In this document: in pieces, positions 46,610 to 55,708 of the stretch | How positions within the stretch are numbered: position 1 is the first letter of the stretch | Layout of the letters: each line of letters starts with the position of its first letter | NCBI RefSeq assembly: GCF_902832885.1 | Contig: NZ_CADFDK010000020.1 | Span: 26,725-90,724, forward strand | DNA: 64,000 nucleotides | Source of the DNA: Burkholderia seminalis DSM 23518 | GTDB lineage: Bacteria; Pseudomonadota; Gammaproteobacteria; Burkholderiales; Burkholderiaceae | Reading direction: 5' to 3' | Notes under the pieces: generated by a model | Told to the model about the DNA's origin: nothing | Database searches by the model: none | Seen by the model: only the letters and a program-made list of their open reading frames with translations | Translations under genes and position numbers: made by a program

Positions 46610-48121
46610 CTACTTCCCCGACTGCGCAAGCGGGCCTTGCGCCCCCTGCCCCGTGCCCGACGGCCAGCCGCCCGCGAGCGCCTTGTACAGCGCGACCGTC
46701 GACGCCGCGCTGCGCATCCGGCCGTCGGCCGCCGCGTCCTGCGCCTGCAGCAGCGTCCGTTGCGCGTCGAGTACTTCGTAGTAGTCGATCGCGCCGGCTG
46801 AAAAGCGGGTCTGCGCGAGCTGCGCGGCGCGCGCGCTGTCGTCGGCCGCGCGTATGAGGTGCGCGGTCTCGTCGCGCGTGCGGGCAACGCGCAGCAGCGC
46901 GTTCTCGGTTTCCTCCAGCGCGCCGAGCACGGTCTGCCGATACTGCGCGAGCTGGCCGGCCGCTTCCGCGTCGCTCGCGGCGATCCGCGCGCGCACACGG
47001 CCGACGTCGAGGAACGACCAGTCGATGCCGAGCGCGATCAGGTTCGTGTCGCTGCCCGCGCGGAAGAACCCGTAGCTGCTCGTCGCGCTGCCGAGCAACC
47101 CCGACAGCGTGAAGCGCGGAAACAGATCGGCCGTCGCGACGCCGACGCGCGCGGTCGCCGCGTGCAGCCGCGCCTCGGCTGCCGCGACATCGGGACGCCG
47201 GCGCAGCAGGTCGCCCGGCGTGCCGGGATCGAGGTCGGCGGCCAGCGCCGGGAGCGGCACCGGCGTGCCCGGCGACGCACCGGTTTTCGGCGGACCGAAG
47301 CGGCCGATCAGCGCATCGGGCGTCTGCCCGGTCAGCACCGCGAGCCGGTGCTCGTCGACGCCGATCGCGGCTTCGTACACGGCGATCCGCGACGTCGTCG
47401 ATTCGTACTGCGCACGTGCTCGCGCCGCATCGAGGTCGGAGCCTCGCCCCGCGCCGACGCGCGCATTGATCAGCGCAAGCGTCTGCTGCTGGTTGTCGGC
47501 GTTCTCGCGTGCGATTCGCAACCGCTCCTGCGAGCCGCGCAGATCGACGTACGTGCTCGCCACTTCGCCCGCGATCGCGACGCGCACCGCGCGCACGTCG
47601 GCCGCGCTCGCGGCCGTTTCCTCGCGCTGCGACTCGATCGAGCGCCGCACGCGGCCGAACAGGTCGAGTTCCCACGCGGCGTTGATGCCGATGTTCGACG
47701 TCGGCGTGTCGCGCTGGCTGCGCGGCGCGCCGAATGCCTGATCCTTGCTCATCAGCTGATGGCCGATCTGGCCGCTCGCGGTGAGCGTCGGATAGCGGTC
47801 GAACGTTGCTTGCGACAGCAGCGCGTTCGATGCGTCGTAGCGCGACACGGCCACTTGCAGGTCCTGGTTTGCCGCGAGCGCCGCATCGATCAACTGCGTC
47901 AGCACCGGATCGCCGAAGCCGCGCCAGAACGCGGCATCGGCGGCGGCCGACGCATCGGGCGGCATATCGGGCGGCGACGCATCGCGCGGCGTCGCCGGAT
48001 GGCCGTCGCGCGCGAACCGTGCGGCCGTAGCCATATCGGGCCGCTTGAAATCGGGGCCCACCGCGCACGCGGCAAGCGTCAACGACATCGCGAGCGCGGA
48101 AAGTCGAAAAGCGGCGCTCAT
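46610..48121 (-). CDS. RND efflux outer-membrane lipoprotein (NodT/OprM family)
   Basis: A 503-residue outer-membrane channel with a lipoprotein signal (LAACAVGPDF, lipidated Cys at 19) and the two OEP repeats: FWRGFGDPVLTQLIDAALAANQDLQ, here broken, and RRRPDVAAAEARLHAATARVG. It is the third gene of a complete RND pump operon; its ATG overlaps the pump stop as ATGA, with GAAGGAG upstream. It closely follows OprM/OpcM-type channels. The operon now ends against a GST fragment. Confidence 0.9.
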   Translation of the reverse strand: MSAAFRLSALAMSLTLAACAVGPDFKRPDMATAARFARDGHPATPRDASPPDMPPDASAAADAAFWRGFGDPVLTQLIDAALAANQDLQVAVSRYDASNALLSQATFDRYPTLTASGQIGHQLMSKDQAFGAPRSQRDTPTSNIGINAAWELDLFGRVRRSIESQREETAASAADVRAVRVAIAGEVASTYVDLRGSQERLRIARENADNQQQTLALINARVGAGRGSDLDAARARAQYESTTSRIAVYEAAIGVDEHRLAVLTGQTPDALIGRFGPPKTGASPGTPVPLPALAADLDPGTPGDLLRRRPDVAAAEARLHAATARVGVATADLFPRFTLSGLLGSATSSYGFFRAGSDTNLIALGIDWSFLDVGRVRARIAASDAEAAGQLAQYRQTVLGALEETENALLRVARTRDETAHLIRAADDSARAAQLAQTRFSAGAIDYYEVLDAQRTLLQAQDAAADGRMRSAASTVALYKALAGGWPSGTGQGAQGPLAQSGK

Positions 48122-51100
48122 CGGTTTTCTCCTTCGAGGGTGCCGTGCTGTTCGCTCCAGACGGCCGGCGTGCCGCCCGCGAGCTTGCGGATCGCCACAT
48201 AGAACACGGGCGTCAGGAACAGCCCGAACAGCGTGACGCCCAGCATCCCCGCGAACACGGTAATGCCGGTCGCCGCCCGCACCTCGCTGCCCGCACCGCT
48301 GCCGATCAGCAACGGCACCGAGCCCGCGATGAACGCGACCGACGTCATCACGATGGGGCGCAAGCGCAGCTTGCATGCTTCGAGCGCCGCCTCGATCACG
48401 CCCTTGCCCTGGATTTCGAGTTCGCGCGCGAATTCGACGATCAGGATCGCGTTCTTGCACGCGAGCCCCATCAGCACGACGAGACCAACCTGCACGAACA
48501 CGTTGTTGTCGCCGCCCGACAGCCACACGCCGAACAGCGCCGCGCACATGCACACGGGCACGATCAGGATCACCGCGAGCGGCAGCGTCCAGCTCTCATA
48601 CAGCGACGCGAGCACGAGAAACACGAGCATCACCGCGAGCGGGAACACGACGATCGCCGCATTGCTCTGCGTGACCTGCTGATAGCTGAGGTCGGTCCAT
48701 TCGAGCGTGATGCCCGGGGGCAGCACGTCCTTCGCGATCTGCTGGAGCTTCGCGATCGCCTGCGACGACGACATCATCTTCGGATCGGCATCGCCGATCA
48801 GGTCGGCGGCCGGATAGCCGTTGTAGCGGACGACCGGGTCGGGCCCATACGCGGGCCCGACCGTCACCATCGAGCCGATCGGCACCATCTCGCCGTTCGC
48901 ATTGCGCGTGCGCAGGTTCGCGATGTCGGCGGCCGTCTGCCGGTGGCCCGCGTCGGCCTGCGCCATCACGCGATACACGCGGCCGAAGAGATTGAAGTCG
49001 TTCACGTACATCGAGCCGAGATACACCTGCAGCGTATTGAACAGGTCCGTCAACGCGACGCCTTGCGCCTTCGCCTTCAGCCGGTCCACCTTCACCTCGA
49101 GCTGCGGGATGTTCGCCTGGTACGAGCTGACGGGATAGCTCATCCCCGGCGTCTTCGCGACCGCGGCCTGGAACGCGGACAACGCCTTCTGCAACTCGCC
49201 GTAGCCGAGCCCGCCGCGATCCTCCAGGTACAGCGCGTAGCCCGAACCGTTGCCGAGACCCTGGATCGGCGGCGGCATCAGCGCATAGGTCATGCCGCCG
49301 TCGATCGCCGCGAAGCGCGCGTTCAGGTCCGCGTTGATCTGCGCGGCGCTGCGGTGACGCCGGTCGAACGGCTTCAGGATCACGTACGAGTTCGTGATGT
49401 TCGGCGTGTTCACGCCCTGCAGCGCGTTCAGCCCCGCGAACGCCGGCACCATCTCGACGCCGTCGGTGCCGAGCGCGATCTTCGTCATCTGCTCGGTCAC
49501 CGCGCTGGTGCGCGCGAGCGATGCGCCTTCCGGCAGCTTCGCGCCCGCGAACAGGTACAGCTTGTCCTGCACGGGGATGAAGCCGCCCGGCACCGCGTTG
49601 AACAGCAGCGCGGTCGCCGCGAGCAGCGCCGCATAGACGGCGAACACCACGCCGCGCCGCTTCAGCGTGCGGCCGACGACGCCGTGATAACGATCGGAGC
49701 TGCGCTCGAAGAACCGGTTGAACGGATGAAACAGCCAGCCGAATGCGCGATCGAGCGCGCGCGTCAGCGCATCCTTCGGCGCGCCGTGCGGGCGCAGCAG
49801 CTTCGCGGCGAGCGCCGGCGACAACGTCAGCGAGTTGATCGCGGAGATCACCGTCGAGATCGCGATCGTCACCGCGAACTGCTTGTAGAACTGGCCCGTG
49901 ACGCCCGACATGAACGCCATCGGCACGAACACCGCGCACAGCACGAGCGCGATCGCGACGATCGGCCCCGACACCTCGCGCATCGCCTGGTGCGCGGCAT
50001 CGCGCGGGCTCAGCCCCTGCGCGATGTTGCGCTCGACGTTCTCGACAACGACGATCGCATCGTCGACGACGATCCCGATCGCGAGCACGAGCCCGAACAG
50101 CGTCAGCGTGTTGATCGAATAGCCGAGCAGGTATAGCCACGCGAACGTGCCGACGACCGACACGGGCACCGCGACGAGCGGAATGATCGACGCGCGCCAC
50201 GTCTGCAGGAACAGGATCACGACGAGCACGACCAGCACGACGGCCTCGATCAGCGTGTGCTGCACCGCGCGGATCGACTCGCGCACGAACACCGTCGGGT
50301 CCCACACGGGGCGGTACGCGACACCGGGCGGAAACCGCTTCGACAACGCGTCGAGCTTCGCATACACGGCCTTCGCGACGTCGAGCGCGTTCGCGCCCGG
50401 CGACAGGAAGATGCCGACCACGGCCGAATGCCTGTCGTTGAAATACGAGCGCAGCGTGTAGTCGCCCGCGCCGAGCTCGATGCGCGCGACGTCGGACAGC
50501 TTCACGACCTGGCCGTCGTCGCCGTTGCGCAGCACGATGTCGCCGAACTCCTGCACCGTGCGCAGGCGGCCGCGCACGTTGATCGACACGAGGAAGTCGT
50601 TCCGCTTCGGCGACGGTTCCGCGCCGAGCTGGCCGGCCGACACCTGCACGTTCTGCTCGCGCACGGCCGCGATCACGTCGCTCGCGGTCAGCCCGCGCGA
50701 CGCGAGCCGGTTCGGGTCGAGCCACAGCCGCATCGCATAGTCGCCGGAGCCATATACGCCGACGTCGCCGATGCCGGTGAGCCGCGACAGCTCGTCCTTC
50801 ACATGCAGCCTCAGGTAGTTGCGCAGGTACAGCGAATCGCGGCTGTTGTCCGGCGAGTAGAGGCTCACGTACATCAGCGGTGTCGGCGACTGCTTCTGCG
50901 TGGTCACGCCGTACTGGCGCACCTCTTCGGGCAGGCGCGACAACGCCTGGCTCACGCGGTTCTGCACGCGCACGGCGGCCGTGTCGGGATCGACGCCCTG
51001 CAGGAACGTGACGACGACCTGCAGGCTGCCGTCCGATCCCGCCACCGACTTCATGTACATGATGCCTTCGACGCCGTTGATCGCTTCTTCCAGCGGTTCG

Positions 51101-51291
51101 GCGACCGATTCGGCGATTTCCTTCGGGTTCGCGCCCGGATAGGTCGCCCGCACGACGACGCTCGGCGGCACGACTTCCGGATATTCGCCGGCCGGCAGCA
51201 TCGGAATCGAGATCAGGCCGATCGCGAAGATGACGATCGACAGCACGACCGCGAAGATCGGCCGGTCGATGAAGAATCGGGAGAAATCCAT
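48118..51291 (-). CDS. RND efflux pump, inner-membrane transporter
   Basis: A 1057-residue hydrophobe/amphiphile efflux protein of full family length. MDFSRFFIDRPIFAVVLSI opens it; the proton-relay aspartates lie in IGIVVDDAIVVVENVERN, and FVPMAFMSGVTGQFYKQFA and GLACKNAILIVEFARE are typical of the HAE1 (AcrB/MexF-like) class. It should export drugs, dyes or redox-active small molecules together with the adjoining adaptor and channel. The promoter in front of the operon is SoxR-type, implying induction by redox-cycling compounds. Confidence 0.94.
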   Translation of the reverse strand: MDFSRFFIDRPIFAVVLSIVIFAIGLISIPMLPAGEYPEVVPPSVVVRATYPGANPKEIAESVAEPLEEAINGVEGIMYMKSVAGSDGSLQVVVTFLQGVDPDTAAVRVQNRVSQALSRLPEEVRQYGVTTQKQSPTPLMYVSLYSPDNSRDSLYLRNYLRLHVKDELSRLTGIGDVGVYGSGDYAMRLWLDPNRLASRGLTASDVIAAVREQNVQVSAGQLGAEPSPKRNDFLVSINVRGRLRTVQEFGDIVLRNGDDGQVVKLSDVARIELGAGDYTLRSYFNDRHSAVVGIFLSPGANALDVAKAVYAKLDALSKRFPPGVAYRPVWDPTVFVRESIRAVQHTLIEAVVLVVLVVILFLQTWRASIIPLVAVPVSVVGTFAWLYLLGYSINTLTLFGLVLAIGIVVDDAIVVVENVERNIAQGLSPRDAAHQAMREVSGPIVAIALVLCAVFVPMAFMSGVTGQFYKQFAVTIAISTVISAINSLTLSPALAAKLLRPHGAPKDALTRALDRAFGWLFHPFNRFFERSSDRYHGVVGRTLKRRGVVFAVYAALLAATALLFNAVPGGFIPVQDKLYLFAGAKLPEGASLARTSAVTEQMTKIALGTDGVEMVPAFAGLNALQGVNTPNITNSYVILKPFDRRHRSAAQINADLNARFAAIDGGMTYALMPPPIQGLGNGSGYALYLEDRGGLGYGELQKALSAFQAAVAKTPGMSYPVSSYQANIPQLEVKVDRLKAKAQGVALTDLFNTLQVYLGSMYVNDFNLFGRVYRVMAQADAGHRQTAADIANLRTRNANGEMVPIGSMVTVGPAYGPDPVVRYNGYPAADLIGDADPKMMSSSQAIAKLQQIAKDVLPPGITLEWTDLSYQQVTQSNAAIVVFPLAVMLVFLVLASLYESWTLPLAVILIVPVCMCAALFGVWLSGGDNNVFVQVGLVVLMGLACKNAILIVEFARELEIQGKGVIEAALEACKLRLRPIVMTSVAFIAGSVPLLIGSGAGSEVRAATGITVFAGMLGVTLFGLFLTPVFYVAIRKLAGGTPAVWSEQHGTLEGENR

Positions 51292-51304
51292 TGCGTCGCT
51301 CCCG

Positions 51305-52501
51305 TCAATGCGCGGCAGGCGTGCCGGCGTCGGCCACGGCCTGCGCGGCGCGACCGGCCTCGGCGCGCGCGGGCAGCGCCTTCGGCTTCACCTGCGCGCC
51401 CGGATAGTAGATCCGCTGCACGCCGTCGACCACCACGCGGTCGCCTGCCTGCAGCCCCTTCTCGACGATCCGCTCTCCCTCCAGCTCGCGGCCGATCGTC
51501 ACGTCGCGGCGCAGCGCCTTGTCGCCCGGGCCGATCACGTAGACGTACTTGCGGTCCTGGTCGGTCAGCACGGCCTTGTCGTCGACGAGCAGCGCATCCT
51601 CGTCGCGGCCGCTGACGAGCTGCACGCGCGCGTACAGGCCCGGCGTGAACGTATGGTCCGCATTCGGCAGCCGCACGCGTGCGCGGATCGTGCCGGTCCG
51701 CGGATCGAGCCGGTTGTCGAGGAAATCGACGGTGCCCGCGTGCGGGAAGCCCGTCTCGTTCGCGAGGCCCACGCGCACGGGATCGGCGCCGATCGCGCGA
51801 TGCTTCGGATCGGCGCGGCGCGCGTTGTAGCGCAGGTAGCTCTGCTCGTCGCAGTCGAAATACACGTACACGGGATCCTGCGACACGACGGTCGTCAGCA
51901 GCGTGTCGTCCGCGCGCGCGAGGTTGCCGACGGTCGCGACCGCGCGGCCGACGCGCCCGGCGATCGGCGCGCGCACTTCGGTGAAGCCGAGATTGAGCTT
52001 CGCGTCGGCGACGGCCGCATCGGCCGCCTGCAGGTCCGCGCGTGCCTGCTCGGCGGTCGCGCGCGCGTTGTCGAGTTCTTCCTGCGACGTCGCGTGCGCA
52101 TCGATCAGCGTCTGCACGCGCTTGAGCTGCACCTGGGCGAGGCTCGCGGCCGCACGGGCGCGCTGCTGCTGCGCGCTGGCGCGGTCGAGCGCGATCCGGT
52201 ACGGGCGCGGGTCGATCTCGAACAGCAGCGCCCCCTGCGCGACCGCGTCGCCTTCCTTGTACGCGACACGCTGCAGATAGCCGCTTACGCGCGGCCGCAG
52301 TTCGACCGCATCGACCGCTTCGACGCGCCCGTTGAACGCGTCCGCGAGGCGGACCGTGCGCGGCGCGACCGTGGCGACACCGACTTCGGGAAGGGGCTGG
52401 GCCGACGATGTGCCTTTGCCGTCGTGACAGCCCGACAACGCCAGCAACAGTGCGCAGGCGGCGCTCAAAGGCGACGTCCTGCGTAGGGATAAGGAGAGCA
52501 T
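51305..52501 (-). CDS. RND efflux periplasmic adaptor lipoprotein
   Basis: A 398-residue membrane fusion protein with a lipoprotein signal (LLALSGC, Cys about 25), a lipoyl domain (LRPRVSGYLQRVAYKEGDAV), an alpha-hairpin (about 105-170) and the beta-barrel region LDPRTGTIRARVRLPN. It is the first gene of the pump operon, 13 bp ahead of the transporter, with AAGGAGAGC... just before its ATG at 52501 on the opposite reading. It is transcribed from the SoxR-type promoter at 52532-52562. Confidence 0.92.
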   Translation of the reverse strand: MLSLSLRRTSPLSAACALLLALSGCHDGKGTSSAQPLPEVGVATVAPRTVRLADAFNGRVEAVDAVELRPRVSGYLQRVAYKEGDAVAQGALLFEIDPRPYRIALDRASAQQQRARAAASLAQVQLKRVQTLIDAHATSQEELDNARATAEQARADLQAADAAVADAKLNLGFTEVRAPIAGRVGRAVATVGNLARADDTLLTTVVSQDPVYVYFDCDEQSYLRYNARRADPKHRAIGADPVRVGLANETGFPHAGTVDFLDNRLDPRTGTIRARVRLPNADHTFTPGLYARVQLVSGRDEDALLVDDKAVLTDQDRKYVYVIGPGDKALRRDVTIGRELEGERIVEKGLQAGDRVVVDGVQRIYYPGAQVKPKALPARAEAGRAAQAVADAGTPAAH

Positions 52502-52531
52502 GATGCCTCGCGACGGGTTAAACTGCCGCGT

Positions 52532-52562
52532 AGCATAAAAGTTGAAGTTAACTTCAAGTCAA
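52532..52562 (-). promoter_or_regulatory. SoxR-controlled promoter of the RND operon
   Basis: TTGACT (52562-52557), a 19-bp spacer, TATGCT (52537-52532). The overlong spacer holds the palindrome TTGAAGTTAACTTCAA (52542-52557), whose centre AAGTTAACTT is like the E. coli soxS operator. This geometry is the hallmark of SoxR/MerR activation. Confidence 0.88.
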
Positions 52563-52580
52563 GCTTTCCCGGAGGACATC

Positions 52581-53060
52581 ATGGGTATCCAGGAAACCCC
52601 GCAATGGCCGCTGATGTCGATCCGCGAAGTGGCCGCGCGCAGCGGCGTGCCGGCGTCGACGCTGCGCTTCTACGAAACGCGCGGGTTGATCAAGTCGCAC
52701 CGCAACGGCTCGAGTCACCGGCACTATTCGCGCGCGGTGCTGCGGCTGATCGCGTTCATCGTGTTCGCGCAGAAGATCGGTTATTCGCTCGACGAGATCG
52801 CCGAGCAGCTCGTCAGCCTCCCCGAGGACACCGCGCCGAGCAACAAGGACTGGCAGCGGCTGTCGCGCGGCTGGAAGCAGCGCGTCGCGAGCCGGATCGA
52901 GGAGTTGCAGCGGCTCTACATCAACCTCGACGAATGCATCGGCTGCGGCTGCCTGTCGCTGAAGCGCTGCAAGCTGACCAATCCGGAAGACCGCGCGGGC
53001 CGCAATGGGCCCGGCGCACGGCGCTGGCTCGGCGACAAGCCGCCGACGGAGGCCGAATGA
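52581..53060 (+). CDS. soxR: Redox-sensitive MerR-family activator SoxR
   Basis: A 159-residue regulator. The winged helix (SIREVAARSGVPASTLRFYE, 13-32) and the [2Fe-2S] cluster cysteines Cys119, Cys122, Cys124 and Cys130 (CIGCGCLSLKRC) are intact. On oxidation by redox-cycling compounds such as phenazines it activates the divergent pump promoter. The start is the ATG at 52581 behind GGAGGACATC; a TTG 13 codons upstream lies inside the operator and is rejected. The layout parallels the SoxR-mexGHI-opmD link of Pseudomonas. Confidence 0.93.
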   Translation: MGIQETPQWPLMSIREVAARSGVPASTLRFYETRGLIKSHRNGSSHRHYSRAVLRLIAFIVFAQKIGYSLDEIAEQLVSLPEDTAPSNKDWQRLSRGWKQRVASRIEELQRLYINLDECIGCGCLSLKRCKLTNPEDRAGRNGPGARRWLGDKPPTEAE

Positions 53061-53098
53061 CCGGCGGCGCCCCGCGCCCGCGGCGTGCGCCGTGTGCG

Positions 53099-53860
53099 TC
53101 ACCCGACGCGCCAGCCGCCGTTTACCGCCACCGTCGCGCCCGTGACGAACGACGCGCGCGGCCCGGCGAGCCACGCGACCGCATCGGCGATGTCGTCCGG
53201 ATGTCCGGCGCGGCCAACCGGCGTCTGCTCGCGGATCGCCGCCGCGATGGCCGGCGCGACGCCGCCGTCGCCGAAGAAACGCGTGTCGGCGATATAGCCG
53301 GGCGCAACCGTATTGACCGTTATGCCGCGCGGCCCGAGTTCGCGCGCGAGCGCAACGGTGAACCCCTCGACACCGGCCTTCGCGGCGGCATAGGCAAGGC
53401 CGCCCGGCAGCAGGCTGCCGGCGCGCGCCGCGATCGAGCCGATGTTGACGATCCGCGCGTCACGGTCGGCCAGGTGCGGCAGCACGGCCATCGTCGTCAG
53501 GAACAGGCTTTTCAGGTTCGCGTCGAGCACGGTATCCCACACGGCTTCGGCCTCGCCCGCTTCGGTATCCGAACCGACGCGGCCGGTCAGCCCCGCATTG
53601 TTGACCAGCACGTCGATGCGCGGCCACCGCGCGACGATCGCGGCGACCGCCGCCGCCGCGTCGTGCCGCACACTCAGGTCGCCCGCCTGCCCGATCGCCG
53701 CGCCGCCCAGGCGCGCGACGGCCGCCTCCAGCCGCGCGAGGTCGCGCCCGACGATCGCGACCCGATACCCGTCCTGCGCCAGCCTGCTCGCGATCGCGAA
53801 GCCGATCCCGCTCGATCCGCCCGTGACGATCGCCGTACGTTGCTGTTCGCTGCCCGTCAT
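53099..53860 (-). CDS. SDR-family oxidoreductase
   Basis: A 253-residue classical short-chain dehydrogenase: VTGGSSGIGFAIA cofactor motif at 13-25, NNAG, catalytic Ser in NIGSIAARAG, YAAAK as the Tyr-Lys pair, and a C-terminal VNGGW. It resembles 3-oxoacyl-ACP-reductase-like and sugar-alcohol dehydrogenases; substrate unknown. It is divergent from the LysR gene at 53969 with 108 bp between, the usual arrangement of a LysR regulator with its target. Confidence 0.86.
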   Translation of the reverse strand: MTGSEQQRTAIVTGGSSGIGFAIASRLAQDGYRVAIVGRDLARLEAAVARLGGAAIGQAGDLSVRHDAAAAVAAIVARWPRIDVLVNNAGLTGRVGSDTEAGEAEAVWDTVLDANLKSLFLTTMAVLPHLADRDARIVNIGSIAARAGSLLPGGLAYAAAKAGVEGFTVALARELGPRGITVNTVAPGYIADTRFFGDGGVAPAIAAAIREQTPVGRAGHPDDIADAVAWLAGPRASFVTGATVAVNGGWRVG

Positions 53861-53920
53861 GACCTGCCCTCCTGACTGTCGACGTGGGTTGACAGGGACA
53901 TTCTGGGCAGCGCAGGGTGA

Positions 53921-53947
53921 TAGGTAAAATACGAATTCGATGACCTA
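53921..53947. promoter_or_regulatory. Dyad in the SDR/LysR divergent region
   Basis: TAGGT-N17-ACCTA, 22 bp before the LysR start. The size and place suit a LysR recognition site, but arms are short. Confidence 0.35.
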
Positions 53948-53968
53948 CTGATACACGGACGGTATCGC

Positions 53969-54880
53969 ATGATCGATCTGCGCCAGTTCAGGCAATTCGT
54001 CGCGGTCGCCGAGACGCTGAGCTTCCGGCGTGCAGCCGAGCGGCTGCACATGGCGCAGCCGCCGCTCAGCGCGGCGATCCGCAAGCTCGAGGACGCCCTG
54101 GGTGTCGCCCTGCTCGAACGCGACAACCGTGGCTCGCGGCTCACGCCGGCCGGTGACGCGTTCCTGCTCGAGGCGCGGCGCGCGCTCGAGCAGGCCGAGC
54201 GCGCGGTGGCCGTGGCCCGCCGCACGGGCGCGGGTCTCGGCGGGACGCTGCGGCTGCGCTTCGTCGACAGCACGGTCAACGCACTGCTGCCGCTGATCCT
54301 GCGCGCCTTCCAGGAGCGGCATCCGGACGTCGATTTCCAGCTGGAAGAAGGTACGACCGCCGAGCAGGTGCTCGCGCTGCGCCAGGACCGCACGGACGTC
54401 GGCCTCGTCGTGCTGCCGGTGGCCGAGGCCGGCGACGTGCGCGTCGAGCCGCTGCTGCGCGACCGGATGGTGGCCGCGCTGCCCGACGGCCACCGGCTCG
54501 CGCGCCGCAAGCGCATCGCGCTCGCCGAGCTGGCGGACGAACCGTGGGTCATGTTCGCCGCGCACCATGGGCCCGGCATGCATGCGCTGATCGTCACCGC
54601 CTGCGCGCAGGCCGGTTTCGCGCCGCGCGTGGTCCAGCAGCCGCGCCAGATGCAGACGACGGCCGGGCTCGTCGCGGGCGGCATCGGCGTCGCGCTGATG
54701 CCGCGCCTGTTCGTGCCGATGCAGCCGCCAGGCATTGCGTTCTGCGAACTGAAGGAGGCGGGCAGCCCGCTGGCGTACGAGCTGGCGATCGCCTACCGCA
54801 CGCCGTCGCCGCTCGTCGATGCGCTGCGCGAGACCGCGCGCAACGCGGTCGGTGAACTGGGGCTGGTTGCGGCGACGTGA
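53969..54880 (+). CDS. LysR-family transcriptional regulator
   Basis: A 303-residue LTTR: winged helix at the N-terminus (FRQFVAVAETLSFRRAAERL, 7-26, then MAQPPLSAAIRKLE) and a periplasmic-binding-like effector domain with LEEGTTAEQVLALRQDRTD and IGVALMPRLF. It resembles the BenM/CatM group that responds to aromatic acids. It probably controls the divergent SDR gene. The ATG at 53969 is the only start preceding the DNA-binding domain. Confidence 0.9.
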   Translation: MIDLRQFRQFVAVAETLSFRRAAERLHMAQPPLSAAIRKLEDALGVALLERDNRGSRLTPAGDAFLLEARRALEQAERAVAVARRTGAGLGGTLRLRFVDSTVNALLPLILRAFQERHPDVDFQLEEGTTAEQVLALRQDRTDVGLVVLPVAEAGDVRVEPLLRDRMVAALPDGHRLARRKRIALAELADEPWVMFAAHHGPGMHALIVTACAQAGFAPRVVQQPRQMQTTAGLVAGGIGVALMPRLFVPMQPPGIAFCELKEAGSPLAYELAIAYRTPSPLVDALRETARNAVGELGLVAAT

Positions 54881-54907
54881 CCGCGCGCATTGCGCGCGCG
54901 GCGGCCG

Positions 54908-55561
54908 TCAGTCGCCGACGACGCCGAACACGACGTCGAGCACGGCCTGCCGGAACGCCTCCGGCCGCGTCGGCAGCGACGTGAACTCCAGCATCATGTG
55001 GCTGTACGACACCGTCGTGCCGATCGCGCTCGCGATCATGAAGAACAGCATGTTCGGATCGACCGGGCGGATCGTGCCCGCCTCGACCGCCTCCGCCAGC
55101 AGCGGAAACATCGCATCGTGATACGGGCGCACGAGCCGCTCCTGCAGCCGGTCGAGCCGCGCGCCCTCCTCGGTCGCCGCGGTCGAGAAGAACATGCCGA
55201 TATCCGGCTCCGCGAACTCGTGATCGACGCACAGCTCGAGCGCGCGCCGCACGCGGTCGCGATGCGGCAGCGACGACGCGCGCAGCGCGCGCAGCGCATC
55301 GAACAACGGCGCGGCCAGCTCGACGATCTGCTCGACCACGGCCAGCCACAACGTTTCCTTCGCGCCGAAATGATGGGCGATCAGCGCCGCGTCGATGCCC
55401 AGTTCGCGCGCGACCTCGCGCACGCTCGTCGCGTCGTAGCCGCGCTTCGCGAAGGTGCGGCGCGCGGCCCGCAATATCACGTCCGGACCGACGGACGCAT
55501 CCGCCAGCGGCCGCCCGCGCGTACGCCGCTTCGACGGCACGCGCTCAGTGACTTCAGCCAC
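54908..55561 (-). CDS. TetR-family transcriptional regulator
   Basis: A 217-residue repressor. The DNA-binding domain is ILRAARRTFAKRGYDATSV then REVARELGIDAALIAHHFGAKETLW (about 29-73); the C-terminal ligand domain is helical. It starts with GTG at 55561 behind GGAGCAGGAAAAC. It is divergent from the NADH dehydrogenase gene, whose promoter is followed at once by the 14-bp palindrome at 55688, the probable binding site. The ligand is unknown. Confidence 0.87.
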   Translation of the reverse strand: MAEVTERVPSKRRTRGRPLADASVGPDVILRAARRTFAKRGYDATSVREVARELGIDAALIAHHFGAKETLWLAVVEQIVELAAPLFDALRALRASSLPHRDRVRRALELCVDHEFAEPDIGMFFSTAATEEGARLDRLQERLVRPYHDAMFPLLAEAVEAGTIRPVDPNMLFFMIASAIGTTVSYSHMMLEFTSLPTRPEAFRQAVLDVVFGVVGD

Positions 55562-55647
55562 GTTTTCCTGCTCCCCTTGATTGGTTCGAATGCCTATGTT
55601 CGGGCCCCGGTTTCACGTCCCGTAACGAGGCTGCCCGCCCGACTCCG

Positions 55648-55677
55648 TTGACACGCGGAGCCGGGAAGCGCTAGGAT
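55648..55677 (+). promoter_or_regulatory. Promoter of the NADH dehydrogenase gene
   Basis: TTGACA (55648-55653), 18 bp, TAGGAT (55672-55677). A start near 55684 gives a leader of about 25 nt. Confidence 0.65.
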
Positions 55678-55687
55678 CATACATTAT

Positions 55688-55701
55688 TCATCACGTGATG
55701 A
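55688..55701. promoter_or_regulatory. Palindromic operator, probably for the TetR protein
   Basis: TCATCACGTGATGA, a perfect 14-bp palindrome lying at about +4 to +17 of the predicted transcript, where a bound repressor would block initiation. Confidence 0.68.
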
Positions 55702-55708
55702 TTTATCC

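Noticed and set aside
48145-50136. 663-codon plus-strand frame opposite the RND transporter
   Set aside because: Shadow of a certain gene; His/Arg-rich with no motif.
52542-53060. TTG start for soxR giving 172 residues
   Set aside because: The TTG lies inside the SoxR palindrome and lacks a ribosome binding site; ATG 52581 has GGAGG.
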